Positions 28,146 to 38,015 are shown, numbered from the stretch's first letter. The stretch: 64,000 bases of DNA from an uncultured Clostridia bacterium (GCA_947303805.1 CAMYZE010000005.1:1-64000), one strand, 5' to 3'. Notes: generated from the sequence alone by a model not told the origin. Numbers and translations: made by a program.

Positions 28146-28165
28146 GAGTTTTCTTGCTTTTTCTG
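28133..28165. terminator. Terminator of the mreC-cls operon
   Basis: A 10-bp stem built from AAAAGCAAGA and TCTTGCTTTT with loop GTTT. On the minus strand it is followed by seven T. It ends transcription arriving from cls; a shorter T-run on the plus strand may allow weaker termination that way. Confidence 0.85.
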
Positions 28166-28198
28166 GCATTTTATTAAATATTTATTAAACAAGAATAA

Positions 28199-28394
28199 TA
28201 GGGACGGACTTTATTATTTTTTTCATATTTTTATCACATAATTCACTTATTTAACAAAATTGGATTTATGCAAATATATTTAGAAATATACATTTAAATG
28301 TATAAAATTATAGATTAATTTAGTACTGCTAAAATGACGCATTTATGCAGGTTTTATGTCTTTTTTATGTAAAATATATTTAAGTCCGTCCCTA
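28199..28394. repeat. 196-bp MITE-like element with 13-bp terminal inverted repeats
   Basis: TAGGGACGGACTT (28199-28211) and its exact reverse complement (28382-28394) bound an AT-rich, non-coding interior that fills the gap between the cls stop and the terminator. The GGGACGG ends resemble small palindromic repeats common in Firmicutes. No other copy is seen in this window. Mobility is inferred only. Confidence 0.55.
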
Positions 28395-28403
28395 ATTTCT
28401 ATT

Positions 28404-30008
28404 TTACATAAGTGGTGCAAACATTCTCAAAATCGCACCCCAGAACCTATATCTAGCTGGCATTTTCAATATTTCAGATAAATTCATTTCTTTGCTATCA
28501 TTTAAAATTTTTGTAAAATCATCTTTAATATCTCTTAATGCAATATCATCACCATATAAATATAATCCATTTTCATAATGTAAATAAAGGCTTCTAAAAT
28601 CAAGGTTGGCTGTTCCTACCACTGCTCTTATATCATCCTGCAAATATACTTTTGAATGAATGAAACCTGGTAAGTATTCATAAACTTTTGCACCAGCAAG
28701 TGTTAGTGACCTATAATAACTTCTATTTACATAAAAAACATACTTTTTATCTGGCACTCTCGGAACAACAATTCTTACATCAACTCCTCTTTTTGCTGCT
28801 GACTCAATAGTATCTACAAGAGCCTCATCAATAACAAGATATGGAGTCATTATATACATATATTTGCTAGCAGAATTAAACATATATCTATAAATCTGCA
28901 ATGAAATATTTTCAGGTAAGTTTGGATAATCAGTATAAGGGACATAGAGTGCATCCTCATCTGTGTTTTCAAGTTTACTTTCATATTTTGAAGTGTAACC
29001 ATTAACTTCAAAAATACGGCTCTTTGATCCAACCTCCCAAAGTTGAAGGAACATAATTGTAAAACTCTCTACTGCATTACCTTCAACCCTAATTGCAGAA
29101 TCCTTCCAATGTCCAAATCTCTCATAGAGATTAGCATATTCGTCTGCGATATTAATTCCACCTGTATATGCAATTTCATTATCAATAACAAATATTTTCC
29201 TATGATCTCTATGGTTTTGTGTATTTGAGAGCATAGGCGATACTGGTTTAAAAATTCTTGCTTCTATATTATAAGACTTTAAATATTTGCAATACCTTCT
29301 ATTAAAAAAAGAAACACTATTTAAACCATCAACCATTATTTTTATCACAACGCCTTCGCTTGCTTTTTGCTTAAGAATTTTAAGCATCTCCTGCCAAATT
29401 ATTCCATCTGACAAAATGAATATTTCAATAAATATAAATTTTCTAGCAATTTTCAGTTTCTGAAGTATGTCCTCAAATGCATCTTTACCATTATTAAAAT
29501 ATTGAACTTTAGTATTTGAATAAGCTGGAACTTTAGCATGATTATAAAAATAATTAAAGAACGAAAGTTCTCTATCACTTGAATCTTTGGTCAAGCTTCC
29601 TTTTTCCAAAATTTCATCACTATGAGAAAAATCCAAATACTTTTTAGATTGTATAACTATATCCTTAAGTTTACCTCTATACCCATTAAAAATATTAGAA
29701 AAAGAAAGTATAAAATATAGAACCACACCAAAGACTGGCATCATAATAAATACAATCATCCAAGTAACCTTAAATGAATCTTTTATCTTTTTAGAGTTTA
29801 CAATATATATAATTTCACCAATATGTAAAAAATTTATAAATATCTGAAAACTAGCACCAGTAAACTCATCTAAAAAATAGAAAATTAATAAAATCTCTAT
29901 AATACAAAATAGAATTATAAAAAACATTGGAGAAAAAATAACTTTAAGTAATGAAAACTTTTTTCTATTTTTTGCATATTCACTATCTTTATTAAGCAAA
30001 TAACTCAT
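28404..30008 (-). CDS. cls: Cardiolipin synthase (phospholipase D family)
   Basis: 534 residues. Two N-terminal membrane segments are followed by two PLD domains, each with an HKD motif: HRKIFVID in the first and HSKVYLQDD in the second. The enzyme joins two phosphatidylglycerols into cardiolipin at the membrane. The ATG at 30008 is taken because AGGAG lies six bases before it; it overlaps the prmA end by 17 bases. Last gene of the long envelope operon. Confidence 0.92.
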   Translation of the reverse strand: MSYLLNKDSEYAKNRKKFSLLKVIFSPMFFIILFCIIEILLIFYFLDEFTGASFQIFINFLHIGEIIYIVNSKKIKDSFKVTWMIVFIMMPVFGVVLYFILSFSNIFNGYRGKLKDIVIQSKKYLDFSHSDEILEKGSLTKDSSDRELSFFNYFYNHAKVPAYSNTKVQYFNNGKDAFEDILQKLKIARKFIFIEIFILSDGIIWQEMLKILKQKASEGVVIKIMVDGLNSVSFFNRRYCKYLKSYNIEARIFKPVSPMLSNTQNHRDHRKIFVIDNEIAYTGGINIADEYANLYERFGHWKDSAIRVEGNAVESFTIMFLQLWEVGSKSRIFEVNGYTSKYESKLENTDEDALYVPYTDYPNLPENISLQIYRYMFNSASKYMYIMTPYLVIDEALVDTIESAAKRGVDVRIVVPRVPDKKYVFYVNRSYYRSLTLAGAKVYEYLPGFIHSKVYLQDDIRAVVGTANLDFRSLYLHYENGLYLYGDDIALRDIKDDFTKILNDSKEMNLSEILKMPARYRFWGAILRMFAPLM

Positions 30009-31104
30009 ACTTTTCTCCTTTCTCACAGCTTATCAATACCCATTCATCTTCATAAAATGATTTAATATTTTTGAAACTGTTAGTTTTTGTTAAACAGTCA
30101 ATAACCTCAGCTTCTTTTTCTTTAATTATCCCACTTAATACTAAATTCCCATTATAGTTAATGTAATCAGCAACATTGCCAACTTCAATAAGTGAAATCA
30201 AAACTGGTGCTAAAATATTAGCAACAACAATGTCATACTTTATTAGTTTCACTTTATCGCTTAATTTTTTATCAGTTATCAAATTCCCATAACCATAAAC
30301 AAAGTCATTTTTATCTAAATCAATCAATGTAAAGTTATCACCAATTTTATAAAACGAACTTATATTATTAAGTTTAAGATTATCTAATAAATTAAATTCA
30401 CAATTTTCATCAATATCAATAGCAACTACATTTTTTACTTCTAACTTATTTGCAATTATACTAAGTATCCCAGAGCCAGTTCCTATATCTAAAAAGTTTT
30501 TGATATTTCCATTTTTTTTAACTATACTATCTATTGCTCTAACACAGAGCTTTGTAGTAGCATGTTGCCCAGTTCCAAATGCATTACCAGGTTCTATAAA
30601 AATATTTATCTTACCATCTTTAGCTTTTTCCCAATTCGGCAATATATTTATATTATCTATTTCAAGATTATTAAAATTTTCTTTCCACTTATTTAAAAAT
30701 ATCTCATCGTCTAAGTCTTTCTCTTCAATTTCCAAACTTCCCATATCCATAAAATTCTTATATTCATCAAGTTCAGACTTAATTTTTTCAAATATTTCTT
30801 CAAACTCAGATTTAGTAAAAATATTGTCGTAGCTACTCATATAACTGCTATCTACTAAATTTTTATCTGTATTATTAAACTTAGATATTTTTTTTTCTCC
30901 TATTGATACATAAAAACTAACTTTGGATTTTCCATCATCAATATTATATTTAGGCATATCAACATACATCTTTCTCAAATCTTCAACAGATAAATTCTGA
31001 TTATCTTCTATTTCGGCGCCTATAATATTATTTTCAAATAAAACTGAAGCGACTATATCAGCCGCCTCAACATTTGTATTAATTGTAATCTTTTTCCAAA
31101 TCAT
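29992..31104 (-). CDS. prmA: Ribosomal protein L11 methyltransferase
   Basis: 370 residues, about 60 more than most PrmA proteins; the extra length lies in the N-terminal substrate-recognition part and in a loop after the SAM site. The SAM-binding motif FLDIGTGSGILSIIANKL and the PrmA block GNAFGTGQHATTKLC are clear, and VANILAPVLISL is the typical catalytic-site motif. It trimethylates L11. Overlaps the upstream gene by 4 bases. Confidence 0.92.
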   Translation of the reverse strand: MIWKKITINTNVEAADIVASVLFENNIIGAEIEDNQNLSVEDLRKMYVDMPKYNIDDGKSKVSFYVSIGEKKISKFNNTDKNLVDSSYMSSYDNIFTKSEFEEIFEKIKSELDEYKNFMDMGSLEIEEKDLDDEIFLNKWKENFNNLEIDNINILPNWEKAKDGKINIFIEPGNAFGTGQHATTKLCVRAIDSIVKKNGNIKNFLDIGTGSGILSIIANKLEVKNVVAIDIDENCEFNLLDNLKLNNISSFYKIGDNFTLIDLDKNDFVYGYGNLITDKKLSDKVKLIKYDIVVANILAPVLISLIEVGNVADYINYNGNLVLSGIIKEKEAEVIDCLTKTNSFKNIKSFYEDEWVLISCEKGEKYELFA

Positions 31105-31601
31105 CGAATTATATTTGATATTAAACCATAAGATAATATTGACATTATTATAAAGGATAAAATGATACCTAAAAATATCCCAAGGCTTGCTTTCTTTATA
31201 TCCATATCAAATACTGAAGCAACGAGTGAGCCAGTCCAAGCTCCAGTTCCTGGAAGTGGAATTCCAACAAATAAAACTAATCCCCAAAATCCATACTTCT
31301 CAACTTTAGTTCTATTCTTATGAGCCATTTTTCTAAAATGCTCAACAAAACCTCTGGTTAATTCCCAATTATCCATCCAGTTAAAAATTTTTTTTAAAAA
31401 TAATAGTATAAATGGAATGGGAAATATATTTCCAATTATGCAGATAATAGCAGCCTTTATATATGGAATATTTAAAATTGCGGCTGCAATCATCCCACCT
31501 CTAAGTTCGAGTATAGGCATTAGTGAAATAATAAATACCATTACTTCTTTGGAAAAAATATTTTTTAGAGAAGATATTAAGTTTTGAATTATATTAAGCA
31601 T
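31101..31601 (-). CDS. Small multidrug-export family membrane protein (COG2426)
   Basis: 166 residues with about four membrane segments. The stretch MPILELRGGMIAAAILNIP and the later GIPLPGTGAWTGSLVASVF match the family named putative small multi-drug export protein. Actual transport substrates are not established for the family. It overlaps alaS by 8 bases and prmA by 4, so all three are co-translated. Confidence 0.8.
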   Translation of the reverse strand: MLNIIQNLISSLKNIFSKEVMVFIISLMPILELRGGMIAAAILNIPYIKAAIICIIGNIFPIPFILLFLKKIFNWMDNWELTRGFVEHFRKMAHKNRTKVEKYGFWGLVLFVGIPLPGTGAWTGSLVASVFDMDIKKASLGIFLGIILSFIIMSILSYGLISNIIR

Positions 31602-34209
31602 TAATCAATTCTTTCGCAAGATTTATTGCTTCATCAACTTTACTTGCATCCTTTCCTTGTCCTTGTGCAAATTTATCCTTGCCTCCACCATTTCCGCCTA
31701 AGACATTTGCTAACTTCTTAAGAATATTACCCGCATGAAGACCTTTTTTAACTGCGGCATCTGAAAGTGATACAACTATAGCGACATTATCACTATTTTT
31801 TGAGAAACAAACAACTACATAATCAGCAATCTTATCTTTTATGCTATCAACTAAATCTTTTAATTCATTCATATTCTTGTTGTCAAAACTGTTAATAGCT
31901 ACATTCAGGCCATTAATCACTTGTGTGTCAATATCAGACACTTCGCTTAATGAAACTTGCTTCTTTAGGCTATCAATTTCAGACTTTAGATCCTTAATCT
32001 CTTTTAGTAAAGAATTAACTTTATCTTCAGCTTCATTATTAGGTACTTTAAGCAAGTAAGAAATATTGTTTAATTTATCAACTTCTTCATTATAAAAATC
32101 TATCAAAGTATCAGAAGTGATTGCTTCTATTCTTCTAACTCCGGCAGCAACACCTGATTCAGACATTATCTTAAAACATTTAATCTCAGAAGTATTATCA
32201 ATGTGTGTTCCTCCGCAAAGTTCAAATGAAAAATCAGAAACTCGTACTGTTCTAACTATTTCTCCATACTTTTCTCCAAAAAGGGCAGTGGCGCCTTCTT
32301 TCTTTGCTTCATTTAATGACATTTCTTTTTTAGTAACGTCTAAAGCTTCAGCAATCTTCTCATTAACTATTCTTTCAACTTCAGTGATTTCTTCCTTAGT
32401 CAATGCTTTAAAGTGTGTAAAATCAAATCTAAGACGATTATATTCAACTAAAGATCCTGCCTGTTCAACATGTTTTCCAAGCACCATTCTCAATGCAGCT
32501 TGCAATAAATGCGTTGTTGTGTGATTTATAGCAGTTAAATGTCTATTTTTACTATCTACTTCGAATTTAACAGTGTTACCATTTGAAAAACTTCCACTAA
32601 TAACTTTGCCAATGTGTCCAATTTTAGTATTTAGTATCTTTACAGTATCATATACCTCAAATGTATTATTACCATCTTTAATAAGTCCTATATCTCCAGC
32701 TTGACCACCCATCATTGGATAAAAATTTGTTTTGTCAGTAATTAATACAGCTTCAACTCCAGTATCAATTGCATCCACAATTTTATTATCACTTACAATT
32801 GTCAATACTTTTCCATCTCCAGTTAAAGAATCATAACCCACAAACTCTGAAGTCATTTCTTTAGGCAATTCATTAAATACAGTTGCATCAGCACCCATAT
32901 AATTTGATTCTTTCCTTGCAAGTCTAGCTTTGTTCTTTTGATCTTTCATTAATACATTGAATCTATCTTCATCTACAACAATTTGTTTTTCGCTAAGTAT
33001 TTCTTTCGTAAGATCAAGAGGGAATCCATAAGTATCATACAATTTAAAGGCATCGTCTCCTGAAAGTTTATTATCTCTTATGCTTGACATCATTTGATTT
33101 AGAATTTCAAGCCCTTGGTCTATAGTTTGATTAAACTTATCTTCTTCAGCTTTTAACACATTGAGAATCATATCCTGTTTCTCAAATAATTCAGTATAGT
33201 GCGACTTGTTAAGTTTTATAACAACTTTTGCAAGGTCTGTCATAAAAGCTTTTTTAACTCCAAGTATTCTGCCATGTCTTACAGCACGCCTCAAAAGTCT
33301 TCTAAGTACATAACCTCTTCCTTCATTTGAAGGTAAAATTCCATCAGAGATCATGAAGGTACAACTCTTAATATGATCTGCAATTATTCTAAGAGATATA
33401 TCAGCTATAGGATCATCTTTATAAATATGATGAGTGATAAGACTTATGTTATCCATAAGTTCTTTATTTGTGTCTACTTCAAAAATTGATTCTACATCTT
33501 GACAAACTACCGCAAGTCTCTCAAGACCCATTCCAGTGTCAATGTTTTTTTGTACAAGTTCTGTATAATTGCCTTTACCATCATTATCAAACTGAGTAAA
33601 TACATTATTCCAGACTTCCATGTATCTATCACAGTCACAGCCTACAGTACAAGTTGGTTTACCGCAACCATATTTTTCGCCGCGATCATAATATATTTCA
33701 CTACATGGTCCGCAAGGACCTGAACCATGTTCCCAGAAATTATCTTCTTTACCAAATTTAAAAATTCTTTCGCTAGGTATTCCTATCATATCATGCCAAA
33801 AATCATAAGCCTCTTGATCATCAACATACACAGATGGATATAGCCTATTAGGATCAAGGCCAAGAGCAACCGTTAAAAACTCCCAACTCCAAGTAATTGC
33901 TTCTTTCTTAAAATAATCACCGAAAGAAAAGTTACCAAGCATTTCAAAAAATGTGCCATGACGAGCAGTATGACCAATATTATCAATGTCACCTGTTCGT
34001 ATGCACTTTTGGCAAGTAGTAACTCTCTTTCTTGGCGGCACTTCAATGCCTTTAAAATATGGCTTTAGAGGCGCCATGCCTGAGTTTATAATTAATAAAC
34101 TATTATCATTATGCGGAACTAAAGAAAAACTAGGTAATCTAAGATGTCCTTTTGATTCAAAAAAAGACAAAAATAATTCTCTCAGTTCATTTACCGAAAA
34201 CTTTTTCAT
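31594..34209 (-). CDS. alaS: Alanyl-tRNA synthetase
   Basis: 871 residues, full length. Class II core at the N-terminus (LFLSFFESKGHLRLPSFSLVP; the ENFWEHGSGPCGPCSEIY block), the editing domain with HTTTHLL and FCGGTH-type metal motif (ELCGGTHI), and the C-terminal glycine-rich C-Ala domain ending LGGNGGGKDKFAQGQG. No T-box precedes it, since it sits inside the long operon, seven bases after a 45-residue membrane ORF. Confidence 0.98.
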   Translation of the reverse strand: MKKFSVNELRELFLSFFESKGHLRLPSFSLVPHNDNSLLIINSGMAPLKPYFKGIEVPPRKRVTTCQKCIRTGDIDNIGHTARHGTFFEMLGNFSFGDYFKKEAITWSWEFLTVALGLDPNRLYPSVYVDDQEAYDFWHDMIGIPSERIFKFGKEDNFWEHGSGPCGPCSEIYYDRGEKYGCGKPTCTVGCDCDRYMEVWNNVFTQFDNDGKGNYTELVQKNIDTGMGLERLAVVCQDVESIFEVDTNKELMDNISLITHHIYKDDPIADISLRIIADHIKSCTFMISDGILPSNEGRGYVLRRLLRRAVRHGRILGVKKAFMTDLAKVVIKLNKSHYTELFEKQDMILNVLKAEEDKFNQTIDQGLEILNQMMSSIRDNKLSGDDAFKLYDTYGFPLDLTKEILSEKQIVVDEDRFNVLMKDQKNKARLARKESNYMGADATVFNELPKEMTSEFVGYDSLTGDGKVLTIVSDNKIVDAIDTGVEAVLITDKTNFYPMMGGQAGDIGLIKDGNNTFEVYDTVKILNTKIGHIGKVISGSFSNGNTVKFEVDSKNRHLTAINHTTTHLLQAALRMVLGKHVEQAGSLVEYNRLRFDFTHFKALTKEEITEVERIVNEKIAEALDVTKKEMSLNEAKKEGATALFGEKYGEIVRTVRVSDFSFELCGGTHIDNTSEIKCFKIMSESGVAAGVRRIEAITSDTLIDFYNEEVDKLNNISYLLKVPNNEAEDKVNSLLKEIKDLKSEIDSLKKQVSLSEVSDIDTQVINGLNVAINSFDNKNMNELKDLVDSIKDKIADYVVVCFSKNSDNVAIVVSLSDAAVKKGLHAGNILKKLANVLGGNGGGKDKFAQGQGKDASKVDEAINLAKELINA

Positions 34210-34215
34210 AATCCG

Positions 34216-34353
34216 CTACTCCAGATTCTCTTTCTCATTCTTTAAATTCTTCTTTTTGGCAAATGAAATACCAAGTTTTACTGCAAGAACTAAAACTACA
34301 ATATAAAACACCACCAAAATAATTTGTTTTAAAAATTCTCCTGCTATAAGCAT
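34216..34353 (-). CDS. 45-residue single-pass membrane protein upstream of alaS
   Basis: A short frame MLIAGEFLKQIILVVFYIVV... with one hydrophobic segment (about 9-28) and a charged Lys/Glu-rich C-terminal tail. Its ribosome-binding site AGGAGGAG is among the best in the window, at ideal spacing. It fills the gap between the preceding gene (ends 34362) and alaS (starts 34209) exactly, leaving six bases before alaS. I do not recognise it; it could be a real small protein or a translational-coupling leader for alaS. Confidence 0.65.
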   Translation of the reverse strand: MLIAGEFLKQIILVVFYIVVLVLAVKLGISFAKKKNLKNEKENLE

Positions 34354-34361
34354 AACTCCTC

Positions 34362-34892
34362 CTACTGTAGAAATCCTTTATAGGTTTCTAATATATCTCT
34401 ACACTTTTTTTGTTTTTCCTCATATAAGTATTTGTTTTTGTAAAATTCAAATTCGATACTAGAATCAATGGTATCATTTAAATCAGAAATTGCAAAATCA
34501 ATATTTTTTTGAAATTCTTCTAAATCTAATTCAAGTCTATAAAAATCTTCATCATCAAGTTTCTCATTTAAAACTCTAACTATTTCATTAATTTTTTGAG
34601 AATAGATACTTTCTGCTACCGCATAGTACTTAGTCTTCTTAACTTTATCAAGGTCTAGATTAACTTGTTCATTTAGTATGTCATCTATACTATTTAAATC
34701 TTTATTTAAAAAGTCATAATTTACATCTGATAAATCATTGTTGGTTATCTTATTCGACAATTCATTCGTGTATATATCATTAATATTATATTGACGATTT
34801 TTAAAAAAATACTGATTTACAAGAGTTATAATAATAAGTAATGCAACTATTGAAAAAATAATTAAAATATTTTTAAAAAAATTTGTAACCAT
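34362..34892 (-). CDS. Membrane-anchored coiled-coil protein of unknown function
   Basis: 176 residues. One N-terminal membrane segment (about 5-28) is followed by an acidic, helical extracytoplasmic region rich in Leu, Asp and Asn, with long stretches likely to form coiled coil. No catalytic motif is visible. Its start overlaps the stop of the C40 peptidase gene by one base. Association with the wall hydrolase is plausible from this coupling but not shown. Confidence 0.75.
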   Translation of the reverse strand: MVTNFFKNILIIFSIVALLIIITLVNQYFFKNRQYNINDIYTNELSNKITNNDLSDVNYDFLNKDLNSIDDILNEQVNLDLDKVKKTKYYAVAESIYSQKINEIVRVLNEKLDDEDFYRLELDLEEFQKNIDFAISDLNDTIDSSIEFEFYKNKYLYEEKQKKCRDILETYKGFLQ

Positions 34893-36622
34893 TATGAATT
34901 TATAATCCTTCTGTAGTATGGATAGTATGCATCAAATGTTCCTATACTAACATTATTTACGCCTCCATTCTCATGTATCACAGTCATTTGTCCATCTGGT
35001 GCCCACTCAAGAAACATCATGACATGGGAATCTATACCAGGCCGTACAATTATATCTCCTGGTAATAAATCTTTTCGGGTGATTTTCATTCCTTCTGTGG
35101 CAAGTTTTGCTGTCCCTTCCGATTTAATAATATACTTATTAAATGTTGTTCCATATACCCAATTTACCCATCCAGAGCAATCAAGACCTTTAAGACATCT
35201 ACCCTTATAATCAGCGGGTACTTTTATACCAAAATTATTTGTTTCATAGCCAAATCTAGATGTCTTACCACCATAATAATATGGGATTCTACCAACCGAT
35301 CTAAGTGCAGTTTCTATTACCGACAATCTATTTTTTGTAAGATTCTTATCTAGTCTACTTAAATAATAATTAATTTCTTCTTGAGTAAGCGGCTCAACAA
35401 AATCAACATAAGATATACTTAAACCATATTCTTTTTCCCAATCTTTATACGATAAAAGTCTAGCTCTATTTTTCATGAATGAATCCCATCCATGCCAGTT
35501 TTTAGTATAATTTAGTCCCTTATTGCCATAGTTCTTGTCAATACTAGTAAGCCCATAAGAAGCATCAAGCGTCATGACCGTAACATGTAAATTTAAATCA
35601 ATATGACCCGGACAGTAATTAAGGTCCGTAGGTTCCCCATTATAAATATCTTCAACATACGATTTGTAGTCACCAGGAGTGACACTATAATCATCATGAG
35701 CAAATCTTATTAGCGTGCCTGCTTTATATGGTTTATCTTTAGGCAATACTTTTTGTGGGTTAGTTTCAGGTTTAATTTTATGATATGAAATGCTATTAAT
35801 TTGACTAATTGACGAAACTTCTGGATCATCATAGTGCATGCAACCAGAACAATAATAAACCTCACTTATACTCGCCACATAAGTGTATGAATTGTCAAAT
35901 AAATCATAACAATACTTTAAAAATGTCTTTGTATCATATGGATCTCTATAATAAGTATATACAGATGCCATACTCATTATGTATTTTATATTATTGTCAT
36001 CTTCAAGCAAATTGCCATCTCCATCGCGATAATCTATATTCACATTTTGAAAGTTAGTTATAAACCAAGTGTGTCTTTTACCAACTTTATGAGTAGGATC
36101 CTCAGGATTATACTTTCCAATTATGCTATATCCATCATAGTGATACTGTCTCACAATATTTACTGGTTTAGCATCACACATATTATTAAGTGACTGATAA
36201 TAAGTTTTATACCTATTTTGCATTTTTTCATAAATTTGAAATGCTGAAGACTTTAACTCCGTTGTCTCTGCTACCTTATCCTCGTCTGATATAACTGGGA
36301 TAGGTGCATTGGTTGCATAATAATTTCTATCTTCATCATCTTCTACAAACTTATAAACTTTAGCAAGATTTAAATTTGTTGGATCTAAATTATCATTTTC
36401 TGACGATACATTCTCAATTATAGAATAAGCAGAATTTAAAGCATCTTCTTTATCCGATACAGTTTTAAATGGTTTATGCGAAACAGACCTAAAGCTTTGT
36501 TCATCATTTAAACTATTTGCTATTTTATTAATTAAAAAACAAACACAAATAATTCCCGCTATAACTAACACTCTATAAATAGTTTTTTCTTGATCAAAAT
36601 ATTTTTCTTTATTATTTCCCAT
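34892..36622 (-). CDS. Membrane-anchored NlpC/P60-type (C40) cysteine peptidase
   Basis: 576 residues. An N-terminal membrane segment (about 14-30), a large extracytoplasmic region of about 400 residues, and a C-terminal NlpC/P60-like domain. The catalytic Cys482 lies in GLDCSGWVNWVYG and His533 in DSHVMMFLEW; LLPGDIIVRPG between them is also typical. Such enzymes cut peptide cross-bridges of peptidoglycan. Encoded in a wall-synthesis operon, overlapping the pseudouridine synthase gene by 11 bases. Confidence 0.85.
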   Translation of the reverse strand: MGNNKEKYFDQEKTIYRVLVIAGIICVCFLINKIANSLNDEQSFRSVSHKPFKTVSDKEDALNSAYSIIENVSSENDNLDPTNLNLAKVYKFVEDDEDRNYYATNAPIPVISDEDKVAETTELKSSAFQIYEKMQNRYKTYYQSLNNMCDAKPVNIVRQYHYDGYSIIGKYNPEDPTHKVGKRHTWFITNFQNVNIDYRDGDGNLLEDDNNIKYIMSMASVYTYYRDPYDTKTFLKYCYDLFDNSYTYVASISEVYYCSGCMHYDDPEVSSISQINSISYHKIKPETNPQKVLPKDKPYKAGTLIRFAHDDYSVTPGDYKSYVEDIYNGEPTDLNYCPGHIDLNLHVTVMTLDASYGLTSIDKNYGNKGLNYTKNWHGWDSFMKNRARLLSYKDWEKEYGLSISYVDFVEPLTQEEINYYLSRLDKNLTKNRLSVIETALRSVGRIPYYYGGKTSRFGYETNNFGIKVPADYKGRCLKGLDCSGWVNWVYGTTFNKYIIKSEGTAKLATEGMKITRKDLLPGDIIVRPGIDSHVMMFLEWAPDGQMTVIHENGGVNNVSIGTFDAYYPYYRRIINS

Positions 36623-37526
36623 AGTTTTTTTCTATATTTTCTAAGACTTTATTAAAATATTCTGGCAGTTTTGACTCAAACTTAATTCTTTTATTAGTTC
36701 TTGGATGGTTAAACTCTAAATAATATGCATGAAGTATTTGCCCATCTAAATCTTTAAAGTTTCTATCAACCTTTCCGTATGTCAAATCACCTAGCAATGG
36801 AAACCCCAAATCTTTCATGTGAACTCGTATTTGATGAGTTCTACCAGTTAATAGTTCACATTCAATATATGTATAATTATTAAATCTTTTTAAAACTTTA
36901 TATCTAGTAATAGCCTCTTTTCCAGAAGGGTCTATAGCCATTCTAAGTCTATTTCTCTTGTCGCGTCCAATTGGCTTATCAATCTCTCCAAAGTCATTTT
37001 TAACAACTCCTTTTACTATAGCAAGATATTTTCTTATGTTAGTATGATTAGAAAACTGTAAAGAAATATTTTTATGCGAATCATCATTTTTGCATATGCA
37101 TAATATTCCAGATGTATCTTTATCAATTCTGTGAACTATTCCTGGTCGTATAACACCATTAATTGAAGAGAGTTTATCTTTGCAATGATACATTATTGCA
37201 TTTACCAATGTGCCACTTAAGTGTCCATTAGATGGATGTACAACCATTCCTCGTTCTTTATCAATGATTAAAATATCTTCGTCTTCGTAAATTATTTTCA
37301 AAGGTATATTTTCAGGTACTATATCTAAAACTTCAATTTCTTTTTCGATAACATCTATTACATCATCCAATTTCGTTTTATAAGATGGTTTATCTACTAT
37401 AGCACCATTTACAGACACATAACCTTCTTCAATTAGTGATGCGATATATGTTCTACTAAAATTTGAATGTTCTTTTATAAAACTATCAAGTCTTAAACTA
37501 TTATTATCTTCAACTTTTATATTCAT
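36612..37526 (-). CDS. RluA/RluD-family pseudouridine synthase
   Basis: 304 residues. An N-terminal S4 domain (about 1-60: DSFIKEHSNFSRTYIASLIEEGYVSVNG region) precedes the catalytic domain with PGIVHRIDKDTSGIL, whose Asp is the nucleophile, and LTGRTHQIRVHM. It modifies uridines, probably in 23S rRNA. Follows lspA by three bases, a pairing conserved in many Firmicutes. Confidence 0.93.
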   Translation of the reverse strand: MNIKVEDNNSLRLDSFIKEHSNFSRTYIASLIEEGYVSVNGAIVDKPSYKTKLDDVIDVIEKEIEVLDIVPENIPLKIIYEDEDILIIDKERGMVVHPSNGHLSGTLVNAIMYHCKDKLSSINGVIRPGIVHRIDKDTSGILCICKNDDSHKNISLQFSNHTNIRKYLAIVKGVVKNDFGEIDKPIGRDKRNRLRMAIDPSGKEAITRYKVLKRFNNYTYIECELLTGRTHQIRVHMKDLGFPLLGDLTYGKVDRNFKDLDGQILHAYYLEFNHPRTNKRIKFESKLPEYFNKVLENIEKNYGK

Positions 37527-37529
37527 AAG

Positions 37530-38012
37530 TTAAATTTCTTCGCCTTTATATATAAATATAAGTGAAAGAATAAGTATTGTGCATCCTATGGTTATACAAA
37601 TGTCAGCAAAATTAAAAACTGGAAAATCTATCAATTTAAAATATATAAAATCAACGACATACTTATTTTTTAATCTATCAATAAAATTTCCAACAGCTCC
37701 GGAAAAAATTAAAATCAAAGAAATATATATAAGTAAATAGTGTTGGTTCAGCTTCAATTTATATAGATATGTGAATATTACAAAAAATACAATTACTGTA
37801 AGTATATAGAAAAAAATGAGTCTATTTTGAAGTATCCCAAATGCAGCGCCTCGATTTTCTACATAAGTTAATTCAAGTATTCCATCTATTAAAACTATTG
37901 GCTCATTATCATATAAAGTATTTAGTGCGATATTTTTAGTAAGCTGATCAATAATGATAAGCACTGCGCTTGATAATATAAATACAAAATATTTTATAAA
38001 ACTATTTTTCAT
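37530..38012 (-). CDS. lspA: Lipoprotein signal peptidase (signal peptidase II)
   Basis: 160 residues, four membrane segments. The conserved boxes are present: IDQLTKNIA, ENRGAAFGIL, GNFIDRL and PVFNFADICI, with the two catalytic Asp in the last two. It cleaves prolipoproteins such as the binding proteins and DacA encoded here. Confidence 0.97.
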   Translation of the reverse strand: MKNSFIKYFVFILSSAVLIIIDQLTKNIALNTLYDNEPIVLIDGILELTYVENRGAAFGILQNRLIFFYILTVIVFFVIFTYLYKLKLNQHYLLIYISLILIFSGAVGNFIDRLKNKYVVDFIYFKLIDFPVFNFADICITIGCTILILSLIFIYKGEEI

Positions 38013-38015
38013 CTA

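Noticed and set aside
30500..30832. Longer plus-strand ORFs inside prmA, alaS and other minus-strand genes
   Set aside because: They are frame shadows of clearly conserved genes, with no ribosome-binding sites or family motifs.
34210..34361. T-box or other riboswitch ahead of alaS
   Set aside because: The gap is only long enough for the 45-residue ORF and no T-box sequence or specifier structure is present.
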